Positions 8,441 through 17,585 are shown, counted from the first letter of the stretch. The stretch is DNA of 64,000 nucleotides from Chryseobacterium capnotolerans (GCF_021278965.1 NZ_CP065589.1:3105001-3169000); one strand, 5' to 3'. The notes: generated by a model not told the origin, from the sequence alone. Program-made: numbers and translations.

Positions 8441-9387
8441 ATGAAAAAGTACCTATTACTCGTTGCTATATCAACCACTTTTATTGCTTGTCAAAAAGGA
8501 GGAGTTTCTCAATCTAAAATGGAAGAGGCTGCTAATACTATAGATAGCACAGCTTCTGCTGCATCAGATGCTATTGATCATGCCAGTAAAGCTGCCAACC
8601 AGGCACTTGATTCAGCAAGCATCAGAATAAAAGATATTGAAGGGGCTAAAAACGATATCCAGAATAAAATAGAAAGCACCTCCAAAATGGTAGATTCATT
8701 ATCTGATAAGATTGCATCTACCAAACTGGAATCAAAAATTGAAAAAAGGATTCTGCCACCAAGAAGTCTGAAAAAATTGCGACTAATGTTCCAGCTCCTA
8801 AAGTTATCAGGGAAACCAAAATCATATACAAAGAGAAGCCTAAGAATGATAGCTATGAACTGAATATGCCAAAAGATAAAATGGTAAAAACAGGATATCT
8901 TGTCGTAAGAGCAGATAATGCTGAAACGGTAAAAGAAATCATCCGAGAAGAAGCTATCAAAAACAATGGATATGTTAAAAGTGAAAACCAATCTTATATT
9001 GAATCAGCCAATCCACGTGATGAAAATCAAAAGGTTTACAGTCTGAATATTAAAGTTCCTATCCAGCATTTCGATGGACTAATAGAAGCTCTGAGTACTA
9101 ATATTGGAGAGATTGAAACCAGAGATATTCAGGTTAGTGGACGTAATTATACAGACAATACCATCTGTAGTATTGATATCAACATCACCGATAAGACCGA
9201 AGCAGAAAAAGAGCCTAAAACTTTTGGCGGAAAATCATTGGCCGCTATTGAATCAGGCTGGGATGTGATTACTTCTATCTTTCTTTTTCTTCTTCCATTA
9301 TGGCCTGTATTTCTGATTGGAGGTATAGGATACTATTTTTATAAAAAGAAGAAAAACAATAATATTCCTAATCAAGATTCTCATTAG
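8441..9387 (+). CDS. DUF4349 domain lipoprotein (single-base frameshift in sequence)
   Basis: Lipoprotein signal with lipobox FIAC, Cys at residue 17. Residues 25-95 are an Ala/Asp/Ser-rich helical stretch likely to be coiled coil. The frame breaks at the A run 8742-8747; with one more A it reads SATKKSEKIATNV and joins the downstream ORF, giving about 315 aa. The C-terminal part is a DUF4349 domain: KTGYLVVRADNAETVKEII, followed by the SLNIKVPIQHFDGLIEAL segment and a Gly-rich terminal membrane helix with a lysine-rich tail. DUF4349 proteins are envelope proteins of unknown role; the combination of a lipid anchor and C-terminal helix is typical. It stands as a single gene with its own terminator. 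Confidence 0.8.
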
Positions 9388-9392
9388 AATTT

Positions 9393-9418
9393 AAAAATCC
9401 ATCCGCGATGGATTTTTT
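9393..9418 (+). terminator. Terminator of the DUF4349 gene
   Basis: Perfect 10-bp stem (9394-9403 with 9407-9416) followed by T residues. Confidence 0.8.
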
Positions 9419-9485
9419 AGTTTATTTAATTGTATTTAGAATATCAGTTTTCAAAAGTTGAGCTAAAAATAAGAACCAACTGCCT

Positions 9486-9547
9486 AAAAATTCATCTTCC
9501 TCTCAGAAGGATCATACTTTTACAAGTTTTTCTAAGAGGAGGATGAT
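9486..9547 (-). terminator. Long imperfect inverted repeat, probable terminator of the 9591 gene
   Basis: Arms 9491-9508 and 9530-9547 pair at 15 of 18 positions (two mismatches are G-U in RNA) around a 21-nt loop, followed on the minus strand by five T. The position just downstream of the minus-strand gene supports a terminator. Confidence 0.5.
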
Positions 9548-9590
9548 AAGAAAAGTATCCTAATTATTTGGGAATAATTAAAAAGTCAAA

Positions 9591-10535
9591 TTAAAATTCA
9601 CTGATCGTAATAAGCAATGTACCAGATATGGTTTGTGCATTATTTCTATCGGTATTGATAAAGCGAACTCTTACATTGGAAGGCGAGGTAAGTCTTGCGG
9701 AAGCTATTGAAACAGCTCCGGGCAAGTCAAAACTTGGGGATACTGCGACTACTGCCTGTGAAGAACCAGGTCTGCTTGCTGCAGGAATAGTCACATTGAC
9801 ATCCAAAACTCCGGAAGAATTAAAATTACCTAAGAATGTTGAATCTCCGGAAGAAATAGAATTATTGACTGTTGTTGAGAAACTAATCATATTTTTATGA
9901 ACTGTTCCTGTATTTCCCAGCTTATAAGCACCATTAACATCTAATCTAGAAGATGCATTAGGGACAGCAGTATTTATACCTACTGCTGAGAATATTTTTG
10001 TTCCTGCAAATGACTGATTGGCTGTAGTAACTACTCCCCTTGCCGTGGGACTAGCATCCGGAATATTAAGCGTTATACTTCCTCCTAAAGAAGCTGGTGA
10101 ACCGGAAACATTGATATTGCTGCCGGAAGTTCCCAGATTCAATGATATGGTTCCTAGGGCAGAAGCAGAGACAGGGATCCATGTGGTTCCATTCCATTGA
10201 AGAAGTTGTTCGTTGGATGCCCCATTTTGTCCTAGAACAACGGGATTGGCAGCCGTTCCATTTCCTGTAAGCGGGCTTGCCGTTACGACAGAAACTAATC
10301 CATTTCCCTCAGCAACAATCTGTGCAGCGGTTACTCTTTTAAGTACACCACCATTGTCAAATGCAACAATAGAATCTTTTGCTGAAGTACTGGGACCAGT
10401 TTGTTTGATGCTTCGTATGCGTACCGAACCGTTTACATCTAGTGTTTCGGTAGGTTTCTGTGTGTTAATTCCAATCTGGGAACTAACAGGCGTTATTGCT
10501 CCGAAAAGGAGCAACAGAAGTAATATTCTCATCAT
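9591..10535 (-). CDS. Secreted fibre-like repeat protein of unknown function
   Basis: 314 aa. A signal peptide (residues 1-19, cleaved near VSSQ) is followed by two copies of a short module, GINTQKPTETLDVNGSVRIR and GINTAVPNASSRLDVNGAYK. The same module is frequent in secreted flavobacterial proteins and resembles phage tail-fibre chaperone-type repeats. The middle is Gly/Ser/Asn/Thr-rich and beta-prone. The last 100 residues form a separate beta-rich domain ending TLLITISEF. No sorting domain of the usual T9SS type A is visible. It probably assembles at the cell surface, but the function is unknown. Confidence 0.65.
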   Translation of the reverse strand: MMRILLLLLLFGAITPVSSQIGINTQKPTETLDVNGSVRIRSIKQTGPSTSAKDSIVAFDNGGVLKRVTAAQIVAEGNGLVSVVTASPLTGNGTAANPVVLGQNGASNEQLLQWNGTTWIPVSASALGTISLNLGTSGSNINVSGSPASLGGSITLNIPDASPTARGVVTTANQSFAGTKIFSAVGINTAVPNASSRLDVNGAYKLGNTGTVHKNMISFSTTVNNSISSGDSTFLGNFNSSGVLDVNVTIPAASRPGSSQAVVAVSPSFDLPGAVSIASARLTSPSNVRVRFINTDRNNAQTISGTLLITISEF

Positions 10536-10730
10536 TGTGTGATTTATTTGTGATATTAAATATAATATAAATTATTGACTACCAATAAATAATCTAAAAT
10601 TTTCATTATTCAATGCACAATAATTTTTGATCATAGATAGCAAACAAATACACAAGACCTATTGAAGCCATAAAGTGGCAACTATTTTAAAAACAATAAT
10701 GGTAAAATAGCTCAAAACATTCTACCCAGC

Positions 10731-10758
10731 AAAAAAGGCTTCCGTTTTGGAAGCCTTT
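10731..10758 (-). terminator. Terminator of the 10762 gene
   Basis: Perfect 10-bp stem (10734-10743 with 10749-10758), T run on the minus strand from the A run at 10731-10736. The remaining 10536-10730 holds nothing recognisable. Confidence 0.8.
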
Positions 10759-10761
10759 CAA

Positions 10762-11127
10762 TTATTTCATGTTCACTACTTTGTCTACGACAAACTTTGT
10801 ATTTCCTCTCCATGGAAGAGCCCCATTGTATTCTTTGTAATGAAGATCAAAGGTTTTACCACTGTTGGTTTCTAATTGTTTGAAAACTTCAGGGTCATCT
10901 ACAGAAAATTCAAACTCGTAGCTTGTAATACCTCCTGTTTTTCCTTTTCCAAATCCTTCCTGAATCAGTTTACCTTCATACGTTTTGAAGACATAGCCTT
11001 TTTTCATAGCATAATTCAGGTATCCGGATTTTACGCCTTCTCCAAAAACAAAGAAGAACTTATACCATACAAATACTCCTAACAATAGCAGTACGACACC
11101 GAGGGTGATCCACAAAGGTTTTTTCAT
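10762..11127 (-). CDS. Small membrane-anchored protein of unknown function
   Basis: 121 aa. One N-terminal membrane helix (about residues 5-25), then a conserved-looking soluble domain with phrases GEGVKSGYLNY, FKTYEGKLIQ and EFEFSVDD, and a C-terminal lysine-rich end. The same protein family occurs widely in Bacteroidota and is sometimes labelled 6-phosphogluconate dehydrogenase in databases; nothing in the sequence (length, no nucleotide-binding motif) supports that label. It lies 22 bp upstream-to-downstream of the acyl-CoA dehydrogenase gene on the same strand and may share its transcript. Confidence 0.65.
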   Translation of the reverse strand: MKKPLWITLGVVLLLLGVFVWYKFFFVFGEGVKSGYLNYAMKKGYVFKTYEGKLIQEGFGKGKTGGITSYEFEFSVDDPEVFKQLETNSGKTFDLHYKEYNGALPWRGNTKFVVDKVVNMK

Positions 11128-11149
11128 AGAGTGTGTGTTTTATTAATTC

Positions 11150-12289
11150 TTATTTTGCGATGCTTCTTGAGATCACGATTTTCTGGATTTCAGAAGTCCC
11201 TTCGTAGATCTGAGTAATTTTAGCATCTCTCATTAATCTTTCTACGTGGTATTCTTTCACGTATCCGTATCCACCGTGAATCTGTACAGCTTCAATCGTA
11301 GTATCCATAGCTACCTGAGAAGAATATAGTTTTGCCATAGCTCCGCTTTCAGAGATATCTTTTCCGGCATCTTTCTCACAAGCTGCTTTGAAACATAACA
11401 TTCTTGCCGCCGTGATCTGAGTAGCCATATCTGCTAATTTGAATGCGATAGCCTGGTGGTTGATGATCTCAGTTTTGAATGCTTTTCTTGTTTTCGCATA
11501 TTTTAAGGCCAATTCGTAAGCTCCAGAAGCAATACCTAATGCCTGAGAAGCAATACCGATTCTACCTCCGTTCAATACAGCCATTGCAAAATTGAACCCA
11601 AATCCGTCAGCACCAATTCTATTTTCTTTTGGAACTTTTACGTTGTTGAAGATCAAAGAGTGTGTATCACTTCCTCTGATTCCCAGCTTATCTTCTTTTA
11701 ATCCGATTTCAAAACCTTCCCATCCTCTTTCTACGATGAAAGCGTTGATTCCTTTATGTTTTTTCTCAGGATCAGTCTGTGCAATTACGATATAATACGT
11801 AGCCGTTCCACCATTGGTGATCCAGTTTTTAATACCATTTAAAAGGTAGTAATCTCCTTTGTCTTCAGCAGTAGTTTTCTGAGAAGTTGCATCAGAACCT
11901 GCTTCTGGCTCAGATAAAGCGAAAGCTCCGATTACCTGTCCGCTTGCAAGAGGAGTAAGATATTTTACTTTTTGCTCTTCAGAAGCAAATTTTTCAAGAC
12001 CGGCACAAACCAATGAATTGTTTACAGACATTACCACCGCTGCAGAAGCATCTACTTTTGCAATCTCTTCCATTGCCAGCACATAAGAAACACTGTCCAT
12101 ACCTGCACCACCGTATTTTGGATCCACCATCATTCCTAAAAGTCCCATTTCTCCCATCTTCTTCACCTGCTCTACAGGGAATTTCTGGTCGCGGTCTCTT
12201 TCAATAACACCAGGTAATAGTTCGTTCTGTGCAAAGTCTCTTGCCGCCTGCTGAATCATCAGCTGTTCTTCCGATAAATTAAAGTCCAT
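11150..12289 (-). CDS. Acyl-CoA dehydrogenase
   Basis: 379 aa FAD enzyme that introduces the alpha-beta double bond in acyl-CoA. Typical signatures are FALSEPEAGSDA and WITNG (FAD and substrate binding), the GGRIGIASQALGIA helix, and RMLCFKAACEKD. The C-terminal region has QIHGGYGYVKEYHVERLMRD and the catalytic base in QIYEGTSEIQ. This layout is that of short/medium-chain (butyryl/isovaleryl type) enzymes. Chain length specificity cannot be told from sequence alone. A start of ATG at 12289 gives the standard N-terminus MDFNLSEEQ. Confidence 0.93.
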   Translation of the reverse strand: MDFNLSEEQLMIQQAARDFAQNELLPGVIERDRDQKFPVEQVKKMGEMGLLGMMVDPKYGGAGMDSVSYVLAMEEIAKVDASAAVVMSVNNSLVCAGLEKFASEEQKVKYLTPLASGQVIGAFALSEPEAGSDATSQKTTAEDKGDYYLLNGIKNWITNGGTATYYIVIAQTDPEKKHKGINAFIVERGWEGFEIGLKEDKLGIRGSDTHSLIFNNVKVPKENRIGADGFGFNFAMAVLNGGRIGIASQALGIASGAYELALKYAKTRKAFKTEIINHQAIAFKLADMATQITAARMLCFKAACEKDAGKDISESGAMAKLYSSQVAMDTTIEAVQIHGGYGYVKEYHVERLMRDAKITQIYEGTSEIQKIVISRSIAK

Positions 12290-12654
12290 AAAAAAAATAA
12301 TTAGATAGCCGTAAATTTACACTTTTTAAGCAAATCTGAAAAAATAAATTAAAAGTAGAGAAAAGGCTGATGGAAAGGAAGATGGAAAAGATTCAGGATA
12401 TGAGGTTTGAGCTTCAGGATTTATCATATTGATGAGTTATAAAATGGAATTAGAACGATCCATAATAATGTGTTATATTGCAAGTCTTCATTCTATATGA
12501 TTACAGCAGTAATGCGCTTTTACGGCTTCCGGAACCACTTTCAGTAAAAACTATTATGGCACACATTCAACTTATCCTCAATTATGAGATTGAGGTGTAT
12601 ACAATTAAAAAAAATGCTTATATTTAGATTTCTTTATAAATTATTTAAAAAATC
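12290..12654. other. Intergenic region between divergent fatty-acid genes
   Basis: 365 bp between the divergent acyl-CoA dehydrogenase and acyl-CoA ligase genes. No ORF above 20 codons and no strong hairpin. A TATATTTA sequence at about 12614-12622 resembles the -7 box (last base differs) and would give a short leader for the ligase gene. Divergent arrangement of two fatty-acid genes suggests shared regulation, but I see no obvious operator. Confidence 0.45.
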
Positions 12655-14433
12655 ATGACGATCAAGAGATTATTCGATATTCCGCACTACGCTTTAGCAA
12701 AATATCCTAAAACGGATATGTTTGTTACGAAGTATCATGGTGAATGGAAAAAAACTTCAACACAGGAGTTTATAAATGAGGGAAATAAGATATCCAGAGG
12801 ATTACTGAAGCTAGGTATAAAACCGGGTGATAAGATCGCTTTAATAACCACCAATTCCCGTACAGAATGGGCTATTATGGATTTCGGACTTTCCCAGATC
12901 GGTGTTGTTTCAGTACCGGTTTATCCAAGTATTTCTCCGGAGGATTATGAATTTATCTTCAACAATGCTGAAATACAATATTGCTTTGTTTCTGACAAAG
13001 AACTGCTAAATAAGGTAATGAAAGTAAAGCACAATATTCCAAGCTTACAGGGAATCTTTACTTTTGATAAAATAAGCGGCGCTGCCAACTGGAGTGAAAT
13101 TCTGGATCTTGGTGAGGATGAATCTACCCAAATTGAAGTAGAGGACCTTTCCAATGCGATCAACACAGAAGATTTAGCAACAATTATTTATACTTCAGGA
13201 ACTACAGGAAGACCTAAAGGAGTAATGCTTACTCACAATAATATTGTTTCTAATGTATTGGGCTCTATCCCAAGGATTCCCAAGAAAAGAAGCCTGGATT
13301 ATAAAGAGACGAGAGCCTTAAGCTTCCTTCCAATCTGTCATATTTTTGAAAGAATGCTTTTCTACCTGTATCAATACAACGGTTTTTCTCTTTATTTTGC
13401 TGAAAGCATCGAAAAGATGGGTGAAAATGTAAAAGAAGTGAAGCCTCATTACATGACAGTAGTACCAAGACTGGTAGAAAAGGTATACGATAAAATCTAC
13501 AATACGGGTTCTTCTGCCGGAGGCTTAAAATCAAAAATATTCTTCTGGGCTTTAAATTTAATTACCAAGAAGAAATCTGTTTCAAAACCGTCAGGTATTC
13601 AGGAGCTTATTGCAGACAAGCTTGTTTTCTCCAAATGGAGAGAAGGTTTAGGTGGTGAAATCGTAACTTTAGTTTCAGGATCTGCAGCCTTGTCTACAAG
13701 ACTGAATTTAATGTTCCAGAATGCAGGAATTCCTATTTTGGAAGGATATGGGTTAACAGAGACTTCTCCTGTAATTTCTGTAAACAGTTTTGAAAAAATG
13801 AAAGTAGGAACGGTGGGTATTCCATTGGATAATTTACAGGTGAAAATTCAGGAAGACGGCGAAATTACAGTAAAAGGACCTTCTGTGTTTAAAGGATATT
13901 TCCAGAATGAAGAAATGACCAAAGAAGCATTTACAGAAGACGGATTCTTTAAAACAGGAGATATAGGACATATTGATAGTGACGGATTCTTGCAGATCAC
14001 CGATCGTAAAAAAGAAATGTTCAAAACATCCGGCGGTAAATACATTGCCCCTCAGACTATTGAAAACCTAGCTAAAGCTTCAAAATTCATTGAGCAGATT
14101 ATGGTAGTAGGTGATGGTGAAAAAATGCCATGTGCTCTGGTACAGCCTGATTTTGAATTTGCTAAGAGCTGGGCAATGAGAAACAACCTGAACATCGGTT
14201 CTACTCCTGAAGAAATTGCAAAGAGTGCAGAATTGAAACAAAGGATTGAAAAAGAAATCGACGGAATTAATGAGCACCTTGGAAACTGGGAAAAAATCAA
14301 GAAAATTGAACTGACTCCTGAGGTTTGGAGCATTGAAACCGGACTTCTTACTCCTACACTCAAACTAAAGAGAAAGGCCGTAAAAGAAAAATTTATGAGT
14401 CTTTACAATAAAATGTATGAGCATCAGGATTAA
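12655..14433 (+). CDS. Long-chain fatty-acid-CoA ligase (AMP-forming)
   Basis: 592 aa ANL-superfamily enzyme that activates fatty acids to acyl-CoA. Motif A3 reads IIYTSGTTGRPKGVMLTH, followed by FLPICHIFERM (ACSL linker region), the A5 motif GYGLTETSP, the A7/A8 segment TGDIGHIDSDGFLQITDRKK and FKTSGGKYIAP. The C-terminal lysine-bearing region is present (LTPTLKLKRKAV). Length and features match the FadD/FAA-type long-chain group found in Bacteroidota. It faces away from the acyl-CoA dehydrogenase gene, consistent with a role in fatty-acid use. Confidence 0.92.
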   Translation: MTIKRLFDIPHYALAKYPKTDMFVTKYHGEWKKTSTQEFINEGNKISRGLLKLGIKPGDKIALITTNSRTEWAIMDFGLSQIGVVSVPVYPSISPEDYEFIFNNAEIQYCFVSDKELLNKVMKVKHNIPSLQGIFTFDKISGAANWSEILDLGEDESTQIEVEDLSNAINTEDLATIIYTSGTTGRPKGVMLTHNNIVSNVLGSIPRIPKKRSLDYKETRALSFLPICHIFERMLFYLYQYNGFSLYFAESIEKMGENVKEVKPHYMTVVPRLVEKVYDKIYNTGSSAGGLKSKIFFWALNLITKKKSVSKPSGIQELIADKLVFSKWREGLGGEIVTLVSGSAALSTRLNLMFQNAGIPILEGYGLTETSPVISVNSFEKMKVGTVGIPLDNLQVKIQEDGEITVKGPSVFKGYFQNEEMTKEAFTEDGFFKTGDIGHIDSDGFLQITDRKKEMFKTSGGKYIAPQTIENLAKASKFIEQIMVVGDGEKMPCALVQPDFEFAKSWAMRNNLNIGSTPEEIAKSAELKQRIEKEIDGINEHLGNWEKIKKIELTPEVWSIETGLLTPTLKLKRKAVKEKFMSLYNKMYEHQD

Positions 14434-14440
14434 AATAACA

Positions 14441-14470
14441 AAAACCGCTTCGAAATGAAGCGGTTTTTTT
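14441..14470 (+). terminator. Terminator of the acyl-CoA ligase gene
   Basis: Perfect 11-bp stem (14441-14451 with 14457-14467, AAAACCGCTTC) followed by T residues. Confidence 0.9.
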
Positions 14471-14486
14471 GTGTCATTCAAACAAA

Positions 14487-14520
14487 AACAAAAAAGCTGT
14501 TTCAAATTGAAACAGCTTTT
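14487..14520 (-). terminator. Terminator of the zinc-ribbon-like/Nif3 operon
   Basis: Stem of 12-14 bp (14492-14505 with 14507-14520) and an A run on the plus strand that gives T on the minus strand. It ends the minus-strand operon 14541-16417. Confidence 0.85.
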
Positions 14521-14540
14521 GTATTATTGAAAATCAATAA

Positions 14541-15317
14541 TTAGAATTTAATTACAGATTTCATTCTTTCGTTTTCTTCCATTACCAACTCATCGTCAAC
14601 AAGGATTTTTCCAGAGTGCTCATCAATAATGATTTTCTTTCTCTGAGCAATTTCCATTTGCTTTTGTGGTGGAATAGTGAAGAAAGATCCTTTCGGAGCT
14701 CCTCTTTCTAATCCTACTACAGCAAGACCGTTGATAGAGTTTGTTCTGATTCTGTTGTAAGAAGCTAGTAATCTTTCATCAATTTTACCTGCATATTCTT
14801 TAGATTGCTCTAATAAGTATTCTTCTTCTTTTTGAGTTTCAGAGATCAAACCCTCTAATTCTTCTTTCTTGAATTTTAAGTGGTTTTTCAAATCGTTGAT
14901 CTTTGAAGTAAGTTCACTTAAAGTTTCGTTTTTATGAGCAATTTTAGCTCCGAATTCTTTAATTCTCTTTTCAGCAAGTTGAATTTCAAGATCCTGGAAT
15001 TCGATTTCTTTTCCTAATGCTTCAAACTCTTTATTGTTTCTTACATTATCCTGCTGAGATTTGTATTTCTCAATTAAAGTTTTAGCATGGTTAATAACTT
15101 CATGCTTTGTTTTAATCTGATCGTCCTGATCTTTGATATCTGCATGAAATTTTTCAGCTCTCTTTTCAAGACCTTCAATCTCGATTTCAAGATCTTCAAC
15201 TTCAATTGGCAATTCTCCTCTAGTATTTCGGATTTCATCCAATCTTGAATCAATGATCTGTAAATCGTATAAAGCTCTTAATTTTTCTTCAACTGAAATA
15301 TCGTTGGTTTTTGCCAT
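14541..15317 (-). CDS. Coiled-coil protein of the C4 zinc-ribbon (CdsZ-like) family, lacking all zinc cysteines
   Basis: 258 aa. Residues 10-185 are a long antiparallel coiled coil typical of this family (N-terminal EKLRALYDLQIIDSRLDEI). The C-terminal part keeps the frame of the zinc ribbon, including ERGAPKGSFFTIPPQKQMEI and IIIDEHSGKILVDDEL. In the family the two CxxC pairs sit where this protein has APKGS and DEHSG; the whole protein contains no cysteine. It therefore cannot form the C4 site. The gene abuts Nif3 (2 bp apart), an arrangement common in this family. Proposed roles in other bacteria include translation or membrane-associated scaffolding; none is proven here. Confidence 0.82.
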   Translation of the reverse strand: MAKTNDISVEEKLRALYDLQIIDSRLDEIRNTRGELPIEVEDLEIEIEGLEKRAEKFHADIKDQDDQIKTKHEVINHAKTLIEKYKSQQDNVRNNKEFEALGKEIEFQDLEIQLAEKRIKEFGAKIAHKNETLSELTSKINDLKNHLKFKKEELEGLISETQKEEEYLLEQSKEYAGKIDERLLASYNRIRTNSINGLAVVGLERGAPKGSFFTIPPQKQMEIAQRKKIIIDEHSGKILVDDELVMEENERMKSVIKF

Positions 15318-15319
15318 AT

Positions 15320-16417
15320 TTAAATGAAATAATTTACTGGGTTTGTTTTTTCAATAGATTTTGAAATTGCAAATGTACTAAATTTTTGTGATAAAATTTC
15401 AAATAATTGTTGAGTTACAAATTGTTCTGATTCATAGTGTCCTATATCACAAAGCAACATTTTAGACTCGGCGAGAAAATAATCGTGATATTTAAGATCT
15501 CCGGTAAGGTAAGCATCACATTTTTTGGAAACTGCAGAACGTATTCCACTGGCTCCTGAGCCTCCAAGCACCCCTACTCTTTTAATTTTTTTGTTGATAT
15601 AATCAGAATGTTTTATAATTTCAAGACCGAATTTTTCTTTTACAAATCCCAGAAATTCTTTTTCGTCCATTTCTTCTTCCAGTTCACCATACATTCCTAA
15701 ACCAACATGATGATTTTTATTATCAAGACTGTATATCTGATGAGCTACTTCTTCGTAAGGATGAGCTGCCTTCATCGCTCCAATAATCTGTCCCTGCTTA
15801 AATCCTTCAAAAATTACAGAAATCATATCTTCATCGGCATTCTCTCGGATGTTCTGTTGTCCGGAAAAGGGATTTGAACCTTCAATGGGTCTAAACGTTC
15901 CTTTTCCATTAATACTAAAACTACATTCATCATAAAACCCTATACTTCCTGCTCCCGCAGAGAACATAGCTTCTTTTACTTTTTCGGAATATTCCTTAGG
16001 CACAAAAACGGTCAGTTGTTTCAAATTATTTTCTTTAGGCTGCAGAATTTTCATATTCTTTAGTCCTAATTGACTGCAAATCCCGTGATTTACACCAAAA
16101 AAATCGTTATCAAAGGCTGTATGAATGGCATAAATGGCAATTTTATTTTCAATAGCTTTTAAAACAGCTCTTTCTACATAATTTTTCCCGGTTAAAGATT
16201 TCAGTCCGGAAAAAATGATAGGATGAAAACATACGATCAGATTACAGTTTTTCTCAATGGCCTCATCCACTACATTTTCCAATGCATCATGGCAAACCAG
16301 AATTCCGGACACCTCACGGTCAGGAACTCCGCATAACAATCCTACGTTATCAAAATCTTCTGCCTGCTGCAACGGAATGAGCCTATCTATTTCTGAGATT
16401 ACTTTTCTTATTGTCAT
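15320..16417 (-). CDS. Nif3-like dinuclear metal-centre protein
   Basis: 365 aa, the long bacterial form of the Nif3/YbgI family with an inserted PII/CutA-like domain. Metal-binding motifs are visible: CFHPIIFSG, AIHTAFDN near the N-terminus and DIGHYESE at the C-terminus. The inserted domain covers about residues 130-235 (FVPKEYSEKVKEAMFSAGAG to AHPYEEVAHQIY). Sometimes annotated as GTP cyclohydrolase 1 type 2, but the cellular role is not settled. It is transcribed with the coiled-coil gene 2 bp downstream. Confidence 0.9.
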   Translation of the reverse strand: MTIRKVISEIDRLIPLQQAEDFDNVGLLCGVPDREVSGILVCHDALENVVDEAIEKNCNLIVCFHPIIFSGLKSLTGKNYVERAVLKAIENKIAIYAIHTAFDNDFFGVNHGICSQLGLKNMKILQPKENNLKQLTVFVPKEYSEKVKEAMFSAGAGSIGFYDECSFSINGKGTFRPIEGSNPFSGQQNIRENADEDMISVIFEGFKQGQIIGAMKAAHPYEEVAHQIYSLDNKNHHVGLGMYGELEEEMDEKEFLGFVKEKFGLEIIKHSDYINKKIKRVGVLGGSGASGIRSAVSKKCDAYLTGDLKYHDYFLAESKMLLCDIGHYESEQFVTQQLFEILSQKFSTFAISKSIEKTNPVNYFI

Positions 16418-16478
16418 TTTATTCTGTATGTTTGCTACGAAAATAACGATAATTTGTTAATTTTAAAAAACATTCAGA

Positions 16479-17306
16479 ATGGAAAGAGAACACAATCTTG
16501 TTCCTGAAGACAAACTTTGGAAAAGATACCTTTACCGGATCATTTATCGCTCCGATACGAGACTCGGAAAACTATTCGATATTATTTTATTGTCTTTAAT
16601 TCTTGTAAGCACTGCTATCATTATGATGGAAAGTGTACCTCAGCTTGATAAAAGATTTCATTATACCTTTCTGATTCTTGAGTGGATTATTTCTATTTTC
16701 TTTACTGCGGAATATTCTATGCGGATTGCTGTATTAAAAAATAAGAAACACTATATATTCAGTTTTTTCGGAATCATAGATTTCCTTGCCTTGGTACCGT
16801 TTTACCTTAGTTTTTTCTTTCCAATCACGAAATATTTCCTGATCTTCAGAATGCTGAGAATGTTGAGAATCTTCAGGATTTTCAATTTATTAGATTTCAT
16901 GAATGACGGGTATCTTATTGTAAGAGCTTTAAAAAACAGCTCAAGAAAAATTTATATATTCCTTCTTTTCCTGATCATATTTTCAGTGATTGTAGGCTCC
17001 CTTATGTTCATGGTGGAAGGTGGCAGACAAGGTTTTGAAACCATTCCTCAGTCGATCTATTGGGCCGTAGTAACGGTAACTACTGTAGGATATGGAGATG
17101 TATCTCCTATCACCCCATTGGGAAAGTTTTTTGCAGTGGTTCTGATGCTTGCTGGTTATTCCATTATTGCTGTTCCAACAGGAATTGTTACAGCTGAAAT
17201 GCGAAACAAAAGACAAAATTTAGAAAAGGTATGCGACCGTTGCGGGAATGAAGATATTGATGATGATGCAAGGTATTGCAAGCAGTGTGGCAAGAAATTA
17301 GCTTAA
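16479..17306 (+). CDS. Voltage-gated potassium channel with C-terminal zinc ribbon
   Basis: 275 aa. Six membrane helices: S1 near residue 35, S2 near 70, S3 near 95, an arginine-rich S4 (FRMLRMLRIFRIF), S5 and S6, with the pore loop and selectivity filter TTVGYGD between the last two. The S4 arginines argue for voltage sensing. After S6 the tail carries a compact CxxC-x(13)-CxxC zinc ribbon (CDRCG, CKQCG) of the zinc-ribbon 2 type. Such short-tailed Kv channels are found in many bacteria. A possible promoter box TATGTTTG is at 16427-16434. Confidence 0.88.
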   Translation: MEREHNLVPEDKLWKRYLYRIIYRSDTRLGKLFDIILLSLILVSTAIIMMESVPQLDKRFHYTFLILEWIISIFFTAEYSMRIAVLKNKKHYIFSFFGIIDFLALVPFYLSFFFPITKYFLIFRMLRMLRIFRIFNLLDFMNDGYLIVRALKNSSRKIYIFLLFLIIFSVIVGSLMFMVEGGRQGFETIPQSIYWAVVTVTTVGYGDVSPITPLGKFFAVVLMLAGYSIIAVPTGIVTAEMRNKRQNLEKVCDRCGNEDIDDDARYCKQCGKKLA

Positions 17307-17349
17307 TATTTGGTATTAGTTTAATCTATTCACCAAATACCACAAAATC

Positions 17350-17508
17350 ATGGAACCAACAAAGAAAAACAAACCAAATAGTTTAGTAATTATTCTTTTC
17401 GTATTAATAGTGCTGATGATTATTATTTATTTTATTCTCGTCATGTTCTTCCCCACTGTTTTCGACCTATTGAATACAGGAGACATACAACCAGTACCGG
17501 ATAAGTAA
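17350..17508 (+). CDS. Small single-span membrane protein (52 aa)
   Basis: An ATG at 17350 opens a 52-codon frame to a TAA at 17506. The product has a polar, basic N-terminus (MEPTKKNKPN), one strongly hydrophobic helix (about residues 11-38) and a short acidic C-terminal tail ending PVPDK. It sits 43 bp after the potassium-channel stop on the same strand and before the shared terminator at 17586, so it is probably co-transcribed with the channel. It has the pattern of a small membrane regulator, but no family is recognised. The stop codon overlaps the start of a heptamer repeat. Confidence 0.5.
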   Translation: MEPTKKNKPNSLVIILFVLIVLMIIIYFILVMFFPTVFDLLNTGDIQPVPDK

Positions 17509-17530
17509 TGAGTAATGAGTAATGAGTAAT
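17504..17530 (+). repeat. Heptanucleotide tandem repeat (AGTAATG, about 3.9 copies)
   Basis: Perfect tandem copies of the heptamer, overlapping the stop codon of the 52-aa ORF. The same TGAGTRA unit recurs at 32604 and 54551, and in degenerate form at 46779. Confidence 0.9.
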
Positions 17531-17585
17531 AAAAGATAATTCTGACTAGTCCTGAAAATCTTATACAGATTATAGTACAAAAATA

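Noticed and set aside
9591..10535. Prophage tail-fibre gene
   Set aside because: The protein has a signal peptide and no phage genes lie nearby; the module is common in secreted flavobacterial proteins.
10762..11127. 6-phosphogluconate dehydrogenase
   Set aside because: A label I recall for this family, but the protein is 121 aa with one membrane helix and no dinucleotide-binding motif.
15862..15885. tRNA T-loop-like sequence GGGATTTGAACC
   Set aside because: It lies inside the Nif3 coding sequence and no cloverleaf stems can be drawn around it.
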